From contig NC_053153.1 of the NCBI RefSeq assembly GCF_016808335.1, forward strand, positions 29,581,590 to 29,645,589: 64,000 nucleotides of DNA, in the 5' to 3' direction. The stretch comes from Panicum virgatum (Eukaryota; Streptophyta; Magnoliopsida; Poales; Poaceae). The notes below the pieces were generated by a model that had not been told where the DNA came from, did not search any database, and saw nothing but the letters and a program-made list of their open reading frames with translations. Below are positions 10,406-21,678 of the stretch, piece by piece; positions within the stretch are counted from its first letter, which is position 1; every line of letters begins with the position of its first letter. The position numbers were made by a program, and so were the translations under genes.

Positions 10406-11528
10406 CCCCTTATCCCCTTCCCTCTCCCCCGCCTGAGCCATTCAGCTCACTTGTTTCTTACTATTTTTGGCTCGGGAGAGAGGAGTTCTTGCTCATTTCT
10501 TCACCACATTTGTGAAGATCTTTGATTCTCCGTCTATCCATCGGCGCTAAAGGTTTGTGGCTTATTTTTCTATTCTTCCTTGGCTTGTATAGCTCATTTC
10601 ATGCTTTAGAAATAGAGAAAATGTGTAGCTAGCTCATTTCTTGGACATTTAGCTAGATTGCATATGTAGGTGTGATTTTCTTTTAGATTTATATGAGTAT
10701 GTGGATAGTAGAAATTTTTAGAATGAGTGTAGACACTTCATGTGATGTACTTGTATATATGACCATATTGTGTATAGTTGATTTTTGTATTCATGAATGA
10801 ATTAATGAAATGAGTATATTAAAATTTTTGTATTATGAATGGATTATTTTGACACTCTAGTGATGTATTTATTCAGGCTCACATTGAAACCATCTAAAAG
10901 CTAAAAAAAATCTTTATTTCGAAACAAGTATACGTCGTTAATCTCCATCCAACGGTGATGGCACTACCTTTCGGGGATACACGATGCGCTATAAGGACGT
11001 CGCGAATCGGCTGGTCGCATCACCAGCACTTCCGATTGATAAGAAGACAGCATTTGACGCAGTCAGCATGGCCGTTGTTGTACTGAGAGCATATCAACGA
11101 GCACGCTGCCTGTGCCAAGTGCTGTGCCTATTAATCATAAATATTGGTGCTGCGACTGGCCGATTGGTGACATCCTTGTACCGCACCGTGTCCCCCCGAA
11201 AGGCAGTGTCATCACCGCAGGGTTGAGGTTACTGACATATACATTTTTAGAAATAAAGGTTTATTTTTCTTCTAAAGGGTTTCTGGATATTGAAAAGAGT
11301 ACTCCTGGAACTGAAGGGTGTCAAAGTAATTAGAAGTTATAGAGATTTCTTTCAATTAATTAAAGATTTCTTTCAATTAATGATACATTTCGTCTTTTTT
11401 ATATGATTTCATTGTTATTTGCAAGAGTTATTAATCTGATCATTGTAATTGTAATAGTAAATATTTTTTGCATTGTAATGGTAAGAATCTATAATTTTGT
11501 GGAAAATAAAGGTATTTTTCAGTAAAAT
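10406..11528 (+). other. Presumed TNP2 leader and first intron
   Basis: A C/T-rich leader (about 10410-10550) reaches a plausible splice donor, AAAG|GTTTGT near 10550, followed by T-rich intron-like sequence. A non-AT block (about 10930-11230) encodes an 80-codon open frame (10984-11226) with no recognisable domain. It may be a later insertion. No transcription evidence is available from sequence alone. Confidence 0.4.
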
Positions 11529-11867
11529 ATGGCTTCAGCAGCTGGAGGGAGTGGCGCCGGTGGGGGTGATCGTTGTCCTTCTGGAGAGAAGGGCACAACT
11601 CGAGTAGGTCGTCGGTCCAAAAAATCTAGTGCTTTTCATAGGGCAGCGCTCCGTTATTTGGAAAAAGAATATAGAGAATGCATGGCAAGGGGCGAGGAAT
11701 CTCCGTTTGATCTTGATGATTTATTGCGGCGTTATGGTTCGTCACCACCAAACTCGGAGGTTTCAGCTCCGCCATCTTCTTCTGCGCCAGCAAGAAATCC
11801 GTTAGAGCATTCTGCGTTGCAACGCAAGGATGGTTTAAAACCTATGTGTTGTTGTCCGAATTTTTAA
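11529..11867 (+). CDS. Small intact ORF upstream of TNP2, unknown function
   Basis: A 112-codon open frame from ATG at 11529 to a stop at 11867. The N-terminal third is Gly/Ser-rich then basic (RVGRRSKKSS, a possible nuclear signal). The middle looks helical and charged (RAALRYLEKEYRECMARGEE), followed by an acidic DLDDLLRRYG and a Ser/Pro-rich tail ending in a Cys cluster. I do not recognise a family. It is one of the few unbroken frames in the element and lies 186 bp before the TNP2 frame, so it may be an upstream exon or a separate accessory ORF. It could also be open by chance. Confidence 0.4.
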   Translation: MASAAGGSGAGGGDRCPSGEKGTTRVGRRSKKSSAFHRAALRYLEKEYRECMARGEESPFDLDDLLRRYGSSPPNSEVSAPPSSSAPARNPLEHSALQRKDGLKPMCCCPNF

Positions 11868-12053
11868 GTTTCATGTATAGTACTCCTTTGTTAAGTTCTG
11901 TAATGGATTAAGTACTCCTTTTAATTAATCAAGATGTATGATGAATATTGCATATCTTTTAATTATTCATGTTATGTTACATTTAGTTTAATTTAGGTTT
12001 GATATATTTTATTTATTCGATACGTGTAAATAATTCAAATCGATTTATTTAAA

Positions 12054-14635
12054 ATGCAGATGGACCGGCAATGGATGTACAATGCTGACCGACGTTCGAA
12101 AGAATTCATTGATGGCCTGCATTATTTTTTGTCTGTGGCTGAGGCAAATAAGCAGAATGGTTTTATGTGGTGCCCGTGTGTTCATTGCAACAATAACAAG
12201 GATTACTCATCTTCAAAAATCCTACACAGCCACATTTTCGCAAATGGTTTCATGGAGAAGTATGTTTGTTGGACGAAGCACGGAGAACATGGGGTTACCA
12301 TGGAAGACAATGAAGAAGAAGATTTTGACGACCACTTTTCCGGGAATGCTAGAATCGGTGCATTCGATGACGATATTCCCATGGAAGAGCCCGAAGTAGA
12401 TGTAGCAGAAAATGATCCCAGCGACGATCTGGGACAGGCATTGCACAATGTGCAGGAAGACTGTGAGAGTGAAACGGAGAGGTTGAAGTTCCAGAAGTTG
12501 TTAGAGGACCAAAGTAAGTTGTTGTACCCTGATTGTCAAAATGGATTGAAGAAACTTGGCACCACCTTGGAGTTGCTGCAATGGAAGGCGACAAATGGTG
12601 TATCCGATAAGGGATTTGGTGAATTACTCAAACTTGTTAAAAAAATGCTTCCTAAGGACAACAAATTGCCTGCCACAACGTATGAAGCCAAACAACTTGT
12701 TTGCCCTTTAGGATTGGAAGTGCAAAAGATATATGCATGCCCCAACGACTGCATCCTCTACCGAGGCGAGTACGAGAATTTGGATGCATGTCCCGTATGC
12801 AGTGCATTGCGTTACAAGATTAGAAAAGATGATCCTGGAGATGTCGAGTGGGAGCCTCCCCGGAAGAGAGTTCCTGCGAAGGTCATGTGGTATTCGCCTA
12901 TAATACCACGTTTGAAGCGTCTGTTTAGAAATAAAGATAATGCTAAGTTGATGCGATGGCACAAAGAGGAACGCAAGAAAGACTCGATGTTGAGACACCC
13001 CGCTGATGGGTCGCAGTGGAGAAAAATAGATAGAACGTACCCTGAATTTGATTTGGATGCGAGAAACATAAGGTTCGGTTTGAGTACGGATGGCATGAAT
13101 CCTTTTGGTGAGATGAGCAGTGGTCATAGCACTTGGCCTGTGACTCTTTGTATGTACAATCTTCCACCATGGCTCTGCATGAAACGAATGTTCATTATGA
13201 CACCAGTGCTTATCCCGAGTCCAAAGCAGCCTGTAAATGACATTGATGTGTACCTAAGACTATTGGTCGAAGAACTATTATTGCTCTAGGCGATGAAGGT
13301 GTACGGATGTGGGATGAATACAAACAGGAAAACTTCAACATACGAGCATTGCTGTTCGTAACGATCAATAACTGGCCTGCTCTTAGTAACTTGTCATGAC
13401 ATTCGAACAAGGGATACAAAACATGCACACACTGTTTAGATGATACCGATAATATATGGTTGACTCACTGTAAGAAGGTTGTATACATGGGTCATCGTCG
13501 GTTTCTTCCCATCAGGCATGCGGTACGAAAGAAGGGCAAGCATTTCAAAGCCAAGTGGACCACCGAACAAAACCAATGCACCGTAGTGGTAAAGACGTCT
13601 TTAACATGGTAAAAGATCTAAAAGTTATTTTTGGAAAGGGATCTGGTAGCCAACCTGTTCCGAACGAAAATGGAATGACGCCCATGTGGAAGAAGAAATC
13701 TATATTTTGGGAGCTACCATATTGGGAAGTCTTAGATGTTCATCATGCAATTGATGTGATGCACCTCACGAAGAATTTTTGTGTCAACTTGATAGCATTC
13801 TTGGGAGTGTACGGAAAGACAAAAGATACAGTAGAAGCACGTCAAGAATTTCAATATATGGAAGAACGAGATGCCTTACATCCACAACAGCGAGATAATG
13901 ACGACAATACTTAAGTCCTGCTAGCTATACTCTTAGCAAGGAAGAGAAAGAAACCATGTTTGACTGCTTGAGCAGTATAAAGGTTCCATCTGGATACTCA
14001 TTGGCTAGGGGACCATCTTGGAATATCTTAACATACCAAGGGTATGAGATAAATGGAAACACATTTTATATGATAGCCCAAGATAAAAAGAGTACCAACC
14101 AAAACAGCGGTGTTCGTATGGATGCCATGAACAATAATAGAAAAAAGGACACATATTACAGCTACATTGAAGAGATACGGGAGCTAGATTAAGGTCCCAA
14201 TTTCAAGGTGCCTCTATTTCGTTGCCAATGGGTTAAGCTATCTGGAGGAGGGGTAACAAAAGATGAGTATGAGATGACAATAGTTGATCTCAACAATCTT
14301 GGATATAGAGACGAGCCATTTGTCCTAGCCCAGGATGTCGCTCAGGTTTTCTACATTAAGTACATGTCCAGCAAGCCAAAGAAGGGGATAAACAAACAAA
14401 AAATGAGCCTAAGCGACACGTAGTTCTATCAGGAAAGAGAAACATCGTTGGAGTGGAGGACAAGACAGACTTGTCAGAAGAATATAATAATTTTATTACC
14501 ATTCCAACTTTCGAAGTAAATGCTGATCCATGCATCCTGTTAGCCAATGATGATGCTCCATACTTGCGCCGTGATCATAATGAAGGGACATTTGTGAAGA
14601 GAAAATCTATTACCGCTAATCCTTCATGTACTTGA
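12054..14635 (+). pseudogene. TNP2: CACTA TNP2-type transposase, internally deleted
   Basis: TNP2/TNPD proteins catalyse excision and insertion of CACTA elements in the nucleus. The N-terminus (MDRQWMYNADRRSKEF...CPCVHCNN) matches the transposase-associated Cys-rich domain. The transposase_21 core follows, with landmarks GTTLELLQWKA, CPNDCILYRGEY, FGLSTDGMNPFG, WPVTLCMYNLPPWLCMKR and KKKSIFWELPYWEVLDVHHA. It is broken by a stop/frameshift near 13287, a TGA near 13398, a frameshift near 13555, a stop near 13914, another near 14190 and a frameshift near 14420. Compared with the TNP2 frame of CACTA-2, about 770 bp are missing at about 14004, where PSGYS joins LARGPS. That removes the DUF4218-type region but keeps the DUF4216-like region (YQGYEING...). 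Certainly inactive. Confidence 0.92.
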
Positions 14636-15225
14636 ATCATTTTATATTATTGTATAAAAACATAATCGCAATTCGAATATTTTTATTATATATGTATTGT
14701 ACAATTATACTTTATGTGTTATATATATCATTTTTTATTTTTTTCACTTAATTACCAGACTCAATTATAATTTTATTAATTTCATGAAATTGCATTCACA
14801 TTAACACACTATACTCTCTCACTAACACACACAATCTCACTAACACACACTATCTCTCAAACTCACACACTACTCATTAATATCATAAAATTACTTAATT
14901 ATATGTAAAATTCACTTTTTAAACATTAATATCGTGATAGAATCCACTTTCTGTTGAAAAGCAACAGTTTGAAAAAATTTGTTCACCTAATATATTTTTG
15001 CATGGTCAAAATAATAAATATGATTTCAAAAAAGTTAGACATTTCGTTGACCCAATCACTTGAATGAAAATTAATTATTTTTGTTGAGTGTATCAAGTTT
15101 ATATAGAGATAAGAAATTTTGTTCCATAGTTTTTGGAATCAAAATTTATTAACTGAATTAACAAATGAAAGCCTATTTTAAAAGAGAAGTAAAAAGAAAC
15201 AAAAACAAACATAAAATTTGGCAGG
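14636..15225. other. AT-rich 3' region of TNP2
   Basis: AT-rich DNA with short repeats of CTCACTAACACACA (about 14815-14875). It is the likely 3' UTR and terminator region of the TNP2 transcript, before the internal array. No open frame of interest. Confidence 0.5.
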
Positions 15226-15435
15226 AATGAGGGAAAACAGGCCCTTTTTGTCACGGGTGGTAGATCCACCCGGGACTAAAGGTGGGCCGCGGGCTGTGAA
15301 TTTTCCCGGCCCGCCCAAAAATACCTTTTTCTCCCGGGTGGATCCACGACCCAGGACAAAAAGCCCTTTTGTCTCTGGTGAAGCCACCACCCGGGACAAA
15401 AGAGTCTTTTGTCCCGGGTCGTGGCTCCACCCGGC
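15226..15435. repeat. Internal CACTA-type hairpin array between TNP2 and TNP1
   Basis: Inverted repeats of the same style as the element ends occur here, 5 kb from the nearest terminus: TTTTTGTCACGGGTGG/CCACCCGGGAC, CCACCACCCGGGACAAAAG and TCTTTTGTCCCGGGTCGTGG. The core is CCCGGGT rather than the CCCGGTT of the outer arrays. No CACTA terminus accompanies it. It sits directly upstream of the GC-rich leader of TNP1, so a promoter or TNPA-binding role is plausible by analogy with the 5' array. Confidence 0.85.
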
Positions 15436-15840
15436 CCCCTTTTCCAACACTTAGACACTTCTGCGCCGTCGACCCTCCTCGCCGCCGTCGTCCCGAGCTC
15501 CGCGCCGCCCCGACCGAGAGCTCCGCACCGCCGCCCCGAGAGCTCCGCGCCGCCGCCCCGCGACCCCGAGACCGCCGCCGCGTCGTGGCCCCGACCACCG
15601 CCCGGAGGATGTCCCCACCCAGTGCGCCGCCGTCGTCCTCCCCGAGCGCCACCCAGAGGACTGCCTCCCCGAGCGCCACGCCCAGATTATCGATGCGCTG
15701 CGCAGCCTCGTCGTCGCCGACCTCTGCCTCGCCCGTGCGCCGCCGCCGAGCCCAGCCGTCGCCGCGCCTGTGCGCCGCCACGACCTCGCCGCCGTACGTG
15801 AGCACGCCGGCTGTGGGCAGCCGCCACCCCGCCCGCAAAC
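15436..15840 (+). promoter_or_regulatory. GC-rich leader of the TNP1 transcript (inferred)
   Basis: A GC-rich block rich in CGCCGCC follows the internal array immediately, then gives way to AT-rich intron-like DNA up to TNP1. CACTA-2 has the same arrangement at 35706-36390, which supports a conserved 5' leader rather than a random island. Open frames on both strands are compositional. Transcription start and splice sites cannot be fixed from sequence alone. Confidence 0.45.
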
Positions 15841-16251
15841 TCTACATTTTTTGTGAATTAGGCTCAAATTTTAGTGATTTATGACCAAATTTTAGTGAAT
15901 TTTGTGCAAATTTAAACCATAATTTGATGTAAATTAGGTGTTAATTTGTTTAATGTGTTTAATGTGTTAATTTACAAATTTGAGGATATGAAATTTGTTT
16001 AATGTGTTAATTTGTAAATGGTAAATTAGGGTATTTAATTTGATGTAGTATGAAATTAGTTGATAATGAATTTTAGTAAATTTAATTTGTTTAATGTGTT
16101 AATTTTTTTGTGTGAATTTCTTAAATTGTAAATTATGGTATTTAATTTGATGTAAATTAGGTGTTAATTTGTTTAATGAGTTAATGTATAGTGAAATTAT
16201 ATTTAATTTGTAAATATATGAATGTGTATGTATATGTGTGTATGTGTGTAC
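15841..16251 (+). other. Intron-like AT-rich segment with short repeats
   Basis: Repeats of phrases such as TTAATTTGTTTAATGTGTTAA and TTTAATTTGATGTA recur several times. The stretch has no coding potential and looks like expanded intron sequence between the TNP1 leader and its first coding exon. Confidence 0.5.
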
Positions 16252-16445
16252 GTACGCCGATCCAATCCTCGTCCAGCTAAACGTATGCCGATTTGATCCT
16301 CGTCCAGCTAAACGTACGCCGATTTGATCCTCGTCCATCTAAACGTAGGCCGATCCAATCCTCGTCCATGTAAACGTTGTCGTCCCATCCAATACTCGTT
16401 TATCTAAACGTACGACGATCCAAAGAAACGTCCAGCTAAACGAAG
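16252..16445. repeat. Minisatellite, unit about 32 bp
   Basis: About five to six diverged copies of a unit made of CGTACGCCGATCCAATCC followed by TCGTCCAGCTAAA, in the TNP1 intron region. Variation among copies (CCAATCC/TTGATCC, CAGC/CATC) shows it is not recent. Confidence 0.85.
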
Positions 16446-16649
16446 TCCGATCCAAACATAGTCTCCTTCTCGATCGGGGCAAATAAGGACTTTTTGGAAT
16501 CCTTGTGATTAGATCTATTCAGTATAGTCATAATATGGGAATTACTTAGTGAATATTTTATTGAATTACTTAGTGACATACTTGGAATTACTTAGTCAAT
16601 ATTGATGTGAATATTTTATTGAATTATTTGTATTCATATTTTAGTTACG

Positions 16650-19600
16650 ATGGACCCGCGACACACAGACGCGGAAGACGAATAGTTCCTGTTGAATATG
16701 ATTGGCGAAGGTCAAGGAGATGTCGTTGAACAAGCTGATGATGGTAGCAATACCGACATATATTTGAATATGTCCGGTGATGGAATTGAGCCACCATCTA
16801 TTCAGGATGACGTTGCTGCTGATCAAAGTGCTAATGTACATATCACAACTATACTTATTTGTAGTGACAATCATATTTTCATCTGAATCTATATGAATAC
16901 TATGAATGTTTTTTTATAGCCGTTTGGATCATCATCACAGCAGAAAAAGACAAAGCGAGGCCCAACAAAAAAACTGGAAGGGCAGTTCATTATAACGGAA
17001 GTTGGTCCAGATGGCGAACTGATCGCTCTAGAAGCTGCCGCCAAAAAATTCATAAGACAATCCGGATGTATTGTCAGGGACCACATCCCGATCAGCTTCA
17101 GGCTCTGGAAAGTTTCCAATCCAAGCAAGGAACGGGATGCGGTACCCGAAAGAGAAAAAGAATGGTGCTGGCGGGAGCTTAAGAATAACTTCACGGTTCC
17201 AACTGAATCCGAAGAGATATGCAAGCGCTGGACCCTGAATAAGATGGCCGAACAACTGCAATCATTCAAGAAAATTTTGATGAAGAAATATATCAAGACC
17301 GGGACCACACCTGTATTTACCGGCGAGCTCGAAAAGCTCAGGGGTCACTGGGATGCATTTGTGGGATACAAGTCTTGAGAGCTTGGGCTTCAGAAGGTGC
17401 AGAAGGCCAAAGACAATGCCTCGAAGAAAGTGTACCATCACACTCTAGGCCAAGGAGGCTACAAGCTTGCAATATCCAAATGGGAGAAGATGGAGCAGGA
17501 TCTGCTTGACAGAGGCATCCAACCTGCGACCATGAACTGGCCTGAAAGGTCAAGGACCTTGTTTTATGGTCATGGGGGAAGCTTGGACCCATTGGCTGGT
17601 GACTGCATCTATGGGCCAAACATCCAGCGAGCAGCCCAGAGACTACAGGAGGCCATACAAGCAGTGGCCGAGGGAACATTCCAGCCGGATAGAGAAAGGG
17701 ACGAGCTGACTTACGCCCTTGAGAATCCAGAGCATCCGGGCTGCACAAGAGGCAAAGGCGTGGTTCCATGGAAGTATGGGTTCAGGGATTACATTGAATC
17801 ATATAGAAGCCGGCAAAGAAGAAAGAATGATGAGCGGGAGCACTTGCGAAGGCTAGAGGAACGACTCATGTCACACGAAAGACTGGAGGAGGAGATTCAA
17901 TGCCAAGTGGCCATAGCAATGAGCCAGCAACATCAAGCGCAAACGGTGCCTCCAGAGCCTAATGTCGCAGCCGATCATCTGTCTCAGCGGAAAAGCAGCT
18001 GCGCTTCCACAGACGTCACCGTCGCCGAGCCAACGGGGATCCAGGCCGCAGTTGAAGCGATGGCCCCGCAGCAATTTCCAGTGGATGAGATCACCCAGCG
18101 GACACCTTGTGACCTGTAGACTGCCCTTAAGAACTTAATGTTCACTATTGCGTACGGTACCGCCATGCCAACCCAACTAGGCGACGTGTACCACGGGAAG
18201 CAAATTCCGCCAGAATACACAAGAGTTGGCGTGGAGAAGGTGTGCCAGGGTTAGGAGACGCTCGAGCTTGATATTCCTGCAGGCAATGGGGAGAGGACAC
18301 TAGCAGAAGCCATTCATGGCTACATCCTATGGGATAAGCGCTATATTGTCCTAAAGTCGGATGATCAAACACTAAGACTGGCATCTCAGCATGCCTCTCC
18401 AAGGCCGGCATCTCCGCAAAACTCCCCAAGGGCAGCACTGTCTCGGCAAGGTTCACCGGCACATTCTCCATCACCATCATCTCATGCGCCGATGAAAACT
18501 CAAGCATCACCATCGCCTCCATGGTCACCCCCTCCGCTACCGGCAAAGAAGCAGAAACAACGGCTGGCAAAGAAGGTAGCTGCACCGGCTAAGGAGCCTC
18601 CAAAGAAGAAGGAAAAGGAGAAGAAAACCAAGGAGACTCATATTAAACCCTGGGACATGAGCCTTGAAGAATGCGATCAGATAACTCAAGAAAGAGTTAA
18701 AGAGCACTTCAAGCCGAAGCCGAAGCCGGAGCCCGAGAAAGTGATAATTCCGATAGATTTGAAATTTTTTAAGGGAATGTGCGAAGCAAATAAGAGAAAA
18801 TTCATTCCGAGAGATCCCCCTTCAGACTACGAACGCACAATTATCAAAACTACTGAGAAAAAGAAGAGACAATCAAAGTCGTCGTCGTCCGACGTTCCAC
18901 AGCTCAGAGCATAAAAGAAACAATCAATAGAGCCTCTCGTAGTGGGACAGACGACGCAAGAACAAGACTTTGTTATATTTTTGAAAGAATCAAACCTGAC
19001 GGCGGCTCAGATTGCAGGGGGAGAAGATATTCCAAAGGCCGATGTGGTCGTCAAATGGACGTATGAGATCGGAAAAACTCTTGTACCCCCCGAAGTAGTG
19101 TCCGTGCTTCCAACGCAAATGTATAAGCTGCACCAGCACTACATGCATGCGATGGCCGATTGCATCTTCATGCAGGGCGCAAAGATTAAAGATGACGATT
19201 TCTTACGGGGGGAGGCCATTATATGGATAAACTGGGAAGAAATGTACCAACTATTCCATCAGGAGGCCCTCGACATCTCTATGGTCGGTTTGTGGGTTCT
19301 GTAAGTATTTTACTCTCCTTACGTATTGTTTTGGATGATCTCAACATACTGATCCCTTGATTTATTTGGTATCATGTAGAATGGAGATACAAACTTGCAT
19401 GAGAAAGGGATACTTTCACCTCGGCTTCATCGACCCAATTACTTGTAATTGGAGGATTCTACGTGACACTGCCGATGAGCTATACCAAAACTTGTTCAAG
19501 TACATAAGAGTTCATCACAACAAGCAAATGATATTTTTTCCTTACAACTTTGCGTGAGTGATTCCTTTCATCTAACTCTTTCTATTCTGTAATCGAATTG

Positions 19601-20325
19601 TTTAAACCTTAACTACCAATAACTGCCTCCGTATAATCTTGCAGTGAACACTGTGTCCTAATTGTCATAATTCCTGAGAAGAGCCTACTCTTGGTTATGG
19701 ACTCATTGAGGAGACCTCCAGAACAATATGAAAATCTTCTTAACATGATGAAAAAGTAATTCTACCACTACTCCGTCGATGACCGATAATTTGAATCACT
19801 TTGTTACTTGACTATAATTGTTCTAATCATACACAGGATTTGGAAAGAATTCGCTAAAAATCATCCAGGCAAATTTGACAAGAAATTGAAGATCAAGACA
19901 GATTTTGCGGTACGCACTTGGATGATTCATTGCACGATTCATTAGTTTTATTATATATTGATGTAAATACCTGATAATTTCTTCTCTCTTAAAGTGTATG
20001 AGGCAGAAACAAGACACTGTATTTTGCGCATACTATGTATGCGAGAACATCTATGGTCTGGTAGGTCCTCCAAAGGGCTGGACAGATTGGGAGGAGGAAG
20101 TAAGTAAAAAACTTGTATATCCTCGAAATTAATTATCCCCTTTTTCCATAGGTCGAGGAGATGCGCGATAAACTCATACCGGAGGAAAAGATTATGGCGA
20201 TTCAAGAACAATTGTCCGGATTTATTGTTGAGCAAGTCCTCGATCCAAAAGGCGAATTCTACTATGATGGACTATCTAATATTGGCAATCGCAGCAAATA
20301 TGATAATATACACGTATATATGTAA
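16650..20325 (+). pseudogene. TNP1: CACTA TNP1-like protein with C-terminal ULP1-type protease
   Basis: TNP1/TNPA-type proteins bind subterminal repeats and assist transposition. Exon 1 starts at ATG 16650, with a donor near 16834 and acceptor near 16919. The main exon runs to 19300 and includes the conserved block HTLGQGGYKLAISKWEKMEQ, a charged coiled-coil stretch and a Lys/Pro-rich linker. Further exons at about 19380-19553, 19645-19755, 19837-19909, 19995-20099 and 20152-20325 (GT/AG borders) encode a C48/Ulp1-like cysteine protease module. Its catalytic order is visible: His in FAEHCVLIV, Asp in VMDSL, Gln and Cys in KQDTVFCAYYVCE. In-frame stops near 16680, 17376, 18117, 18252 and 18912 inactivate it. 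CACTA-2 carries the same gene. Confidence 0.85.
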
Positions 20326-20703
20326 TTAAGAACGAATATACCTATGTAAATATATATGTGTGTATCTATTAAATTTCTATTTATGAGTATGTATGTATTA
20401 TATATATAAGCACTCCAATAATATATATGTGTATATATATATATATTTATATAATATTGGTCCTAGACATTTTCATATGTAAAGGAATTCACATGTATAG
20501 ATATGTGTATACATATATATATATATAAGTGAATTAATTTATATATGAAAACTATCTAGGACAAATATTATATAAGTAACTATATATATATGTATATATT
20601 AGTGGAGATCATACACACTGAATTCCAATACATAAGTTTAATTGAAATGTAAAAGTATAATTGGAATAGAAAAAGAATTGAGAAAAGGAAAACAGGAAAA
20701 AAA
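20326..20703. other. AT-rich 3' region with TATATA repeats
   Basis: Runs of TATATA/TGTGTATA between the TNP1 stop and the 3' subterminal array. Likely 3' UTR and flank; no other feature seen. Confidence 0.5.
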
Positions 20704-20902
20704 AGGACCTTTTGTCCCGGTTGGTAACACCAATGGGGACAAAAGGGTGCGCCAGCCACGTGACGCTGGCAGCACCTTTTGTCCCGGTTGCCAGACCCGG
20801 GACAAAAGGACCCCCCTTTTGTCCCGGCCTGGCGTTCCCGGTTGGGAAACCGGGACAACAAAGGTTTCCTAACCGGGACAAATTAGCCTTTCTGTAGTAG
20901 TG
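20704..20902. repeat. CACTA-1 3' subterminal hairpin array and terminus
   Basis: Inverted pairs of CCTTTTGTCCCGGTTGGTAA and complements (CCGGGACAAAAGG) repeat several times and end in CTTTCTGTAGTAGTG at 20902. The core CCCGGTT matches the 5' array rather than the internal array. Confidence 0.92.
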
Positions 20903-20905
20903 CCT

Positions 20906-21529
20906 GATGTAATAATGTCACACACTCTACTACCCCACTAGCTACCCAGTACCCACCTCACCTCGCGCAAGCAACTAGGGCAACTTGGCACACATTACTG
21001 TGTAATTCGTCTCCTTTAAAGTTTTTGTATACACCCTGGCTGATGTATCATAAGGGAAAATCTTCCAAGATGTATTTTCTCTATAAGTTTGCCCTTACGG
21101 CTAGCCGCGCCCTCTCCATTCCATTCCTTACAAAATTAAGAAAGGAAAAAAAAAACTATTCTTGTTCTGTCTAGTATATATGTTTTGGTTCAATTTTCAA
21201 TTTTAGTGCATTGGAAAAGCGACACCATGTAGCCTCGTTCACACTTATCGATGATGTGTTTTAGTTTTTCTTTAAAAAAATACATTACATAAGCAGACGC
21301 TCATACACATACTTATCCATGATTGCAAATTCACCCAGACACCCAGAAAAATAAAAGGACAAAATTTGGAAATTGAACCTTTTAAATGAGTAGTGGGTGT
21401 CAGCTATATTACAACGACAAATTTTGGTCTGCGCTATCTTAGTTTGTTAGGGGGAAATGAGGAACACGTGGAGAGACTTACCTAGGATCATGTCTTTGTG
21501 TGGATAAAAGTCCTAATCCTAGTTGTGTA
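20906..21529. other. Intergenic DNA, nothing recognised
   Basis: Low-complexity A/T runs and no supported gene or terminus. It ends at the oligo-T that is the tail of the minus-strand SINE. Confidence 0.5.
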
Positions 21530-21678
21530 CTTTTTTTTTTGCTATTACACAATACAACTCGATCGGATACTCACAACGTACGCACACTCACCCTTCTTCA
21601 AAGACTAAGCCAGCAAATCTTTGGGATTGATGAAGTCACCACAGGTGTCTCGCTGTCGATGGGAACGCCGCCTACCAC

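Larger units (their letters stand above)
10129..20902 (+). mobile_element. CACTA-1: complete CACTA (En/Spm) element, decayed
   Basis: Starts CACTACTACAGAA and ends with its complement (TTTCTGTAGTAGTG), flanked by CCT on both sides (10126-10128 and 20903-20905), the 3-bp duplication typical of CACTA elements. Contents in order: 5' subterminal array, leader/intron, small ORF, TNP2 pseudogene, internal array, GC-rich leader, TNP1-ULP1 pseudogene, 3' subterminal array. Length is 10,774 bp. Stops, frameshifts and a large TNP2 deletion make it non-autonomous, although its ends are intact and could be mobilised by a related transposase. Confidence 0.95.

Noticed and set aside
10154..10441. Open frames across the CACTA-1 subterminal array
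   Set aside because: Frames arise from the CCCGGGACAAAAGG repeats and exist on both strands.
21250..21420. Possible retroelement fragment in the AT-rich DNA left of the SINE
   Set aside because: Only vague similarity in wording; no termini, frame or repeat partner could be found.
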